Source: Anas platyrhynchos (Eukaryota; Chordata; Aves; Anseriformes; Anatidae). From it: a stretch of 64,000 bases of DNA. Location of the stretch: positions 5,082,501 to 5,146,500 of the forward strand of contig NC_092606.1 of NCBI RefSeq assembly GCF_047663525.1. The letters run 5' to 3'. Shown in pieces: positions 59,482 to 64,000 of this stretch. A model generated the notes under the pieces. That model was not told the origin of the DNA. It did no database searches and saw only the letters and a list, made by a program, of their open reading frames with translations. The first letter of the stretch is position 1; each line of letters opens with the position of its first letter. The position numbers were made by a program, and so were the translations under genes.

Positions 59482-62071
59482 GCCATAGTCTCAAGGATTT
59501 CTTTTAATCACAAATAGTTCATTACAATTTTCCTGTATTTTTAGAGACATGGACCTTTTTAAAGTCTTTCACCTGGTATGTTCTCATGCATTTTCTTGAC
59601 ATCATTTCCCTCAGCCAAATACAAACTGGTGGGAAGACTGTTCGTTCTGTATGGTAATATCTTGCTGGACACGATGTGGTTCACTGTGGTACTAGGTATG
59701 CATCATTATAAGGATTTTAATATGGGCTAACAGGAATTTGATGCGTGTGGTGCTACAAAGTCGTTAACAGCTGAATGTTTCACTCCCTTAGGCCTCTGAA
59801 AATGTTGATCTGTGTACCACCTTACCAGTGTTTGCAGTGCAGGACCTATAAATGGAGACAGTCGTATCCTTTAAAAGTCCTTAAGGGCGTAAGTAGCTAT
59901 TTTTGGAATTCCCACTGACAGCAGTGTGGCTGTTCCCTGAATTTGAGTGGCTGTGTCTCTGCAGCTGGGGAAGGTCTGGGCTGTGGTTTCACCCCAGGTG
60001 TGCAGGGTGCTGGCACGGCTGTGCTCAATGAGCCGGGCAGGCAGCATACACGTGCACAGAGTTGTGGAAATCATTCTCTCAGCACAAGCCAAACAATCTA
60101 ATACTCGTAGGTAACATTATGTACCAAATATATATGGCTATTTTTAATCCTGGAAAACTTTATTGCCTGTTACAGAATCGTGGTCTATGTATTCCGGATG
60201 CATTTGTTGCTTTAGCTCCTGTTTTTCTGACAAAGATACACAAACTATGGCCACTTACATAACCAGGTGCATTCAATGTGTTCCTATTAGTGCTAGGCTC
60301 TGCTTCCAGCCCCAAGTTGCCAAGGAAAGAGCTGTGGAGCTGAATGGACGTTGAAAACAGTTGTCAAGGTTCCAGTGAAGCTCAAGAAATAGGTAGGATT
60401 TGTCACATTTTCCATGGTTCCTTGTAAGCTGGACAATCAAACATCTTTCTTAAGATCTTTTATTCATTTAGTCTAGGCAAGTGCTGCTTTTTTACCCTGT
60501 CAGCTCCCTTTCTGGAAGGCTTAGGAGTGATACTGGCATATTTCAAGGAGTAATAACTATGTGTTGCAGAGCCGGCAGGGGGTACAGCAGCCTGCTGCTA
60601 CTGGAGCGTGGGGCGGGCTGTTTGGTTTTGCTTCCCTCAGTGCATGGTTACATTAGAATATATGTTTGTTTGGTTCCTTTTTTTCTTTTTCCTAAAAGGT
60701 ATCTAGCATAGTATTATCGCTCATTAAGCTTGTGCCTGATACATATTTATTTGTGACTCGGTAACTTTTAAATTATGCTGAATATAACGTTCAGCAACTT
60801 TACATAGTGTGTGCTTTAGGCTTGTCATTTAATCTGCATGTTTCTAGTGATGTGAATGTCAAGAATTGATTCTCCTAGCTTATGTTTGTATGGCTGTGTC
60901 CCTGCTGTTTTCCTCACAGAAGTGCTTGGCAAGCTTGACTGCATTTCTCACTCTGTATATTCTGGTTGCAGGAGCAAGAGGGGCTCACATCAAGTGTGGC
61001 TTTCCTAATAGCTGTGTAAGGGATTATGAAGTTACATCACACACATTCTTCAGAGGTCTTCTCTACCTGTCTGCCCATAATCTGCTTTTGCTTTAAGCTT
61101 GGGCTAGTAAACACAGCTGAGGGTGTAGATTTGAACCTGAGCTTGGCTGCAGTCTCAAGTGGCATTAATCCCACCTCCCACCTTGCTGAGAAGGCAGGCT
61201 AGCCAGACCTGTGTGTGCTTATTTCATTAGTACTGTCTCACTGTTCTTTCTACCTCGCCTGTGCTTTTCATTACAGTCCCTTACTACTTTTTTTTTTTTT
61301 TCTGCAGCGTAAGCGATCTTGTCTGACTCAAATTTTAACCTGCTTAGTTTCACCTGTGTTTCTACAGTGCATAAACAGAGATGTCATCCAAGAAAGCGTA
61401 CTTTCCTATTTACTTGCTTTGTAGACTATATTCCTTAGTGTTAAAGGTTCCTGCTCCAAATTGCTTTGTCTTCATGTACAATAAAAAACAATTTTGTAAT
61501 GTCACAAGCAGCAGCTTTATGATAAGTTGAGAGAGAAGAGTGTTCCTGAGAAAATGGCTGAAAAACCCCAGTTTAGTTCACAGTAGGAGGAGTGTGCTAT
61601 GCTAAAGCAAGGGCTCATCAGCATCATCATAAACCCTGGTGGATGTTTCAGATGTCAACTGGATGCTAAAATAGAGATGCTCTCCGGATTTGGCTAGCTG
61701 CAACAATTATGTTCTCTGTCTTTTTGAAAAATGATAGTAGTAATATAAAAATGATCTTGATTTAATGGTTGAATAATTCATCTTACTGTTCAGCTGGGTA
61801 AAAGTAGAGGAATTAACATGAATAATTAGCAGCCAAGTAAAAAATCTATTACATTGTTTTGTTCTTTTTTTTATTAAAAAAAGACAGTTTTAAATTTCTT
61901 TTAAAACACAGTAAAACTTATATTTTTCACTAAAGTATATTTGTTGCTTTGTTTTAGTCTGTCAGCAGCTAGTCCTCTGTCTTCTAATACTTGCAGAATT
62001 TTCAGGTTATGTTCTTGTTTATCAAAACCCAGAAATTCTTTCAAGGGGACTATAAATGTTTCAGTGTGTGG

Positions 62072-62108
62072 ATTTTTTTATTTTTTATTTATTTATTTAT
62101 TTATTTTT
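62072..62108. repeat. (TTTA)n-rich tract
   Basis: T runs followed by about five TTTA units. On the - strand it supplies several AATAAA hexamers downstream of FOXN1. Confidence 0.85.
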
Positions 62109-62351
62109 GTAGTGGTCTGTAGCAGATGTTGTTGACATCATTGGCTTCAGCAAATAAGTTAGATTATCATTTCCCTTGACTTCAGTGTTCATTTGCAAGC
62201 AGCTTTCATAAAAATATCTGAAAATCATTAGTTTTCTTCTTATAGTCACTTGTTTCAGGAGGATGCAGAAGAGGAGTGGCTTGATAAAATGGTGTTGACC
62301 AATACAGCGGTTAACAACATTATCTTTAAATAGTTCTTTTCCATTTTTTAA

Positions 62352-62357
62352 TTTATT
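62352..62357 (-). terminator. Candidate FOXN1 poly(A) signal
   Basis: TTTATT on the + strand is AATAAA on the - strand, about 195 bases beyond the FOXN1 stop. Further copies lie at 62072-62108, so the actual site is uncertain. Confidence 0.4.
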
Positions 62358-62552
62358 TTTAATATATATTTTTTTTAGTATCTGTTTGTAGAAGTTATTA
62401 AAGTAAAGCTACATATCCTGCAGGTGAGTTCTGGAAAAAGATCACTCTTATTCCGATGGCCATGGTTTCAGCACTTGTAGCTGACATAAATTGTGTGTGT
62501 GTGATGGTTAGGGCTGCATCTGGACAAAAATAATTATAACTAGGCGTGTGGT

Positions 62553-62821
62553 TCACATCAGTGCTATAGGTTTGGATCCAGAATTACTTAGGTAGGCAGG
62601 AGACACTGTATCCAACTCCATGAAGGCAGAGTAAAGGGTGGTGAGCTGTAGGTCAGGCAAGTTGCTGTGCGGAGTTCCGTTTTGCATGGTGATGTTGCTG
62701 CTGCCGCCGTTCTCCATCTGGCAGTGAGAAGGGAAACACTGGGAAGACGATGGGGATGATGAAATGAGAACTAGGGGATCCACGGCTAGACTGTCATCTT
62801 TCAGCTCCTCCCAAAGGTTTC
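62553..62821 (-). CDS. FOXN1: FOXN1 last coding exon (C-terminal activation domain)
   Basis: On the - strand, an acceptor (TTTTGTCACAG) ends at 62822 and opens an exon of 269 bases. It encodes the last 88 residues plus the end of a split glycine codon; the stop is at 62553-62555. The product contains GNLWEELKDDSLAVDPLVL and LQLTTLYSAFMELD and ends GSKPIALM. These match the C-terminus of human FOXN1 as remembered (GNLWEELKDDSLA..PLVL, LHLTTLYSAFMELE, SSKPVALA). FOXN1 is the forkhead factor needed for thymic epithelium and for skin appendages; the acidic WEELKDD part belongs to its activation domain. The middle (about 20 residues) is Ser/Asn-rich and differs from mammals. The rest of the gene lies right of the window. 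Position beside UNC119, tail to tail, is the conserved arrangement. Confidence 0.92.
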
Positions 62822-64000
62822 CTGTGACAAAACAAAAAGGATCGGTTCAACTTTCTTTACGCATGCCTTTTTGAAACATGGTTTCGTGTGAGAAATCAGC
62901 AATTATACAGTTGTGTGTGCTGTATGTGTATGTACTTTTAATCACTTGTGATTGAGAAAGGGGAAAGATGGTTTAGCGAGTTATTATTTGTCGCCATTAT
63001 AAATTTAAATCTTGGGGAAAGCAGTGTTAATTTAAGAAAATTATTTCTGTTGATAATTGGCAAGGTTCTGTTGCAAATACATCCTTACTGAAGTATAACT
63101 TCCAGTTTAAAAAAGCACCAAGAAAGGGGAAGTCACCTCTGTAATCTTTGTAAACTACTGAAGATAAATCTGCAAATAATACTGCTGGGCTTCTCATATG
63201 CTTATGGCACAGCTTTCTCTGGGTTGCAGACTAAGTTACTGGACACGCAAGTGACCTGAGGAATCAAAAGATCTGAAATATTCATTTTTTTTCCCTGAAT
63301 TATACAAAAATATTCTCTGACTTTCCGTTGAACATGCCTGTCTCAGTGACAGCACCAAAGAAAGTGCTGCAGGAGGGCTGCATTTCCCATGTCCCTCTCT
63401 GAAGGTTTTTTTGGGGGGTGCTGGCAGGGATACTGCTGCTCCAAGGTTATGCCTGTCTTCTCCAGGCTATCAAGTGGGATAAAACTTTTTTGCTTGAAAA
63501 AGCTTGATTTTTTTTTTTTTTTTTTTTTGTGTGTAATGATTTTCCTCCCAGTGAGCAAGTTCTAGAACCTTTGATTTGAGTTTGGTAATTTGGTAAAGAA
63601 AGAAAGAAAGGAAAGAAAAAAAAAAAAAAGCTTAGATAAAGGTAAATAACTTAAGGAAAAGGCAAGTACAGAGGGAAGATGGAATCATATCATGTTAGTG
63701 AAGCATGAGGAATACTCCCACTACAAACAAGCGTGTTAACCTGAATAAAATGGGCAGAGATTAAGAGAAATGAATGGAATGTGAGACCTGGCTGCCTGAA
63801 AGAGGAAGTGGCAAAGGATTCAAAAAAATTGCATTGTTAATCCTGGTAAAGCAATCTGGGCATGGCAGGATTGCGGAATATTTGTGACTGTACAATGGCA
63901 AGGTAATTGCATTTGCTGAGTGCTGTGGATTATTAAAATTGCATCTTTTGCCCTGTCTTTTAGGCTGCTTTGTGTAACACTGTTTGTCTGTGCAGGAAGG
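62822..64000 (-). other. FOXN1 last intron (partial)
   Basis: At least 1.18 kb of AT-rich intron extends to the right edge. I find no further FOXN1 exon in it. It contains T and GAAA tracts (63505-63528 and 63597-63629). Confidence 0.6.
63597..63629. repeat. (GAAA)n / poly-A tract
   Basis: About four GAAA units lead into a run of A. Confidence 0.8.

Larger units (their letters stand above)
57181..62351. other. AT-rich intergenic DNA, right part
   Basis: Five kilobases of AT-rich sequence leading to the FOXN1 3' end. No gene-like exon, RNA gene or transposon is recognised. Simple tracts are listed separately. The right end may include FOXN1 3' UTR if a more distal poly(A) site is used. Confidence 0.5.

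Overview
This is nuclear DNA from a vertebrate, most likely a bird. The window holds six protein genes on the + strand (one truncated by the left edge) and the last exon of a seventh on the - strand. The order is BLTP2 (KIAA0100), RSKR (SGK494), SPAG5, ALDOC, PIGS, UNC119, and then FOXN1 facing them tail to tail. This is the conserved gene order of human 17q11.2, read in the opposite direction. A bird is inferred from very short introns (often 70-130 bp) in very GC-rich genes, introns filled with C/G-rich minisatellites, and little recognisable transposon sequence. Gene names rest on remembered vertebrate protein sequences plus gene order; no database search was made.

Layout. 1-8 kb: C-terminal 25 exons of the lipid-transfer protein BLTP2, open at the left edge. 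8.7-12.0 kb: RSKR, an AGC-type kinase, 12 exons. 12.1-12.9 kb: a possible retroelement LTR remnant and an AT-rich array of palindromic 12-mers. 13.1-20.3 kb: SPAG5 (astrin), 24 exons, with a duplicated three-exon coiled-coil module. 21.8-25.7 kb: ALDOC, with a likely non-coding first exon. 25.9-26.4 kb: a C-rich minisatellite. 26.5-31.1 kb: PIGS, 12 exons. 31.7-47.1 kb: UNC119, five coding exons split by a 10.4-kb first intron. 47.1-62.5 kb: AT-rich intergenic DNA with one GC-rich island near 56.3 kb. 62.55-62.82 kb: the last coding exon of FOXN1 (- strand), followed by intron to the right edge.

The strongest large-scale feature is a change in base composition inside UNC119 intron 1. Everything left of about 33.4 kb is GC-rich and gene-dense. 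From about 36 kb onwards the DNA is AT-rich and gene-poor. UNC119 spans the change, with a GC-rich exon 1 and AT-richer exons 2-5, yet its reading frame and splice phases stay intact.

The genes do not form one pathway. They cover lipid transfer (BLTP2), signalling (RSKR), the mitotic spindle (SPAG5), glycolysis (ALDOC), GPI anchoring in the ER (PIGS), lipidated-protein trafficking (UNC119) and thymus/skin transcription (FOXN1). What they share is old synteny. I found no clear sign of an undescribed multi-gene system. The most distinctive observations are the composition break, the partly homogenised duplicated exons and coding minisatellite in SPAG5, two GC-AG introns in BLTP2, the palindromic AT array, and the isolated GC island upstream of FOXN1's 3' end.
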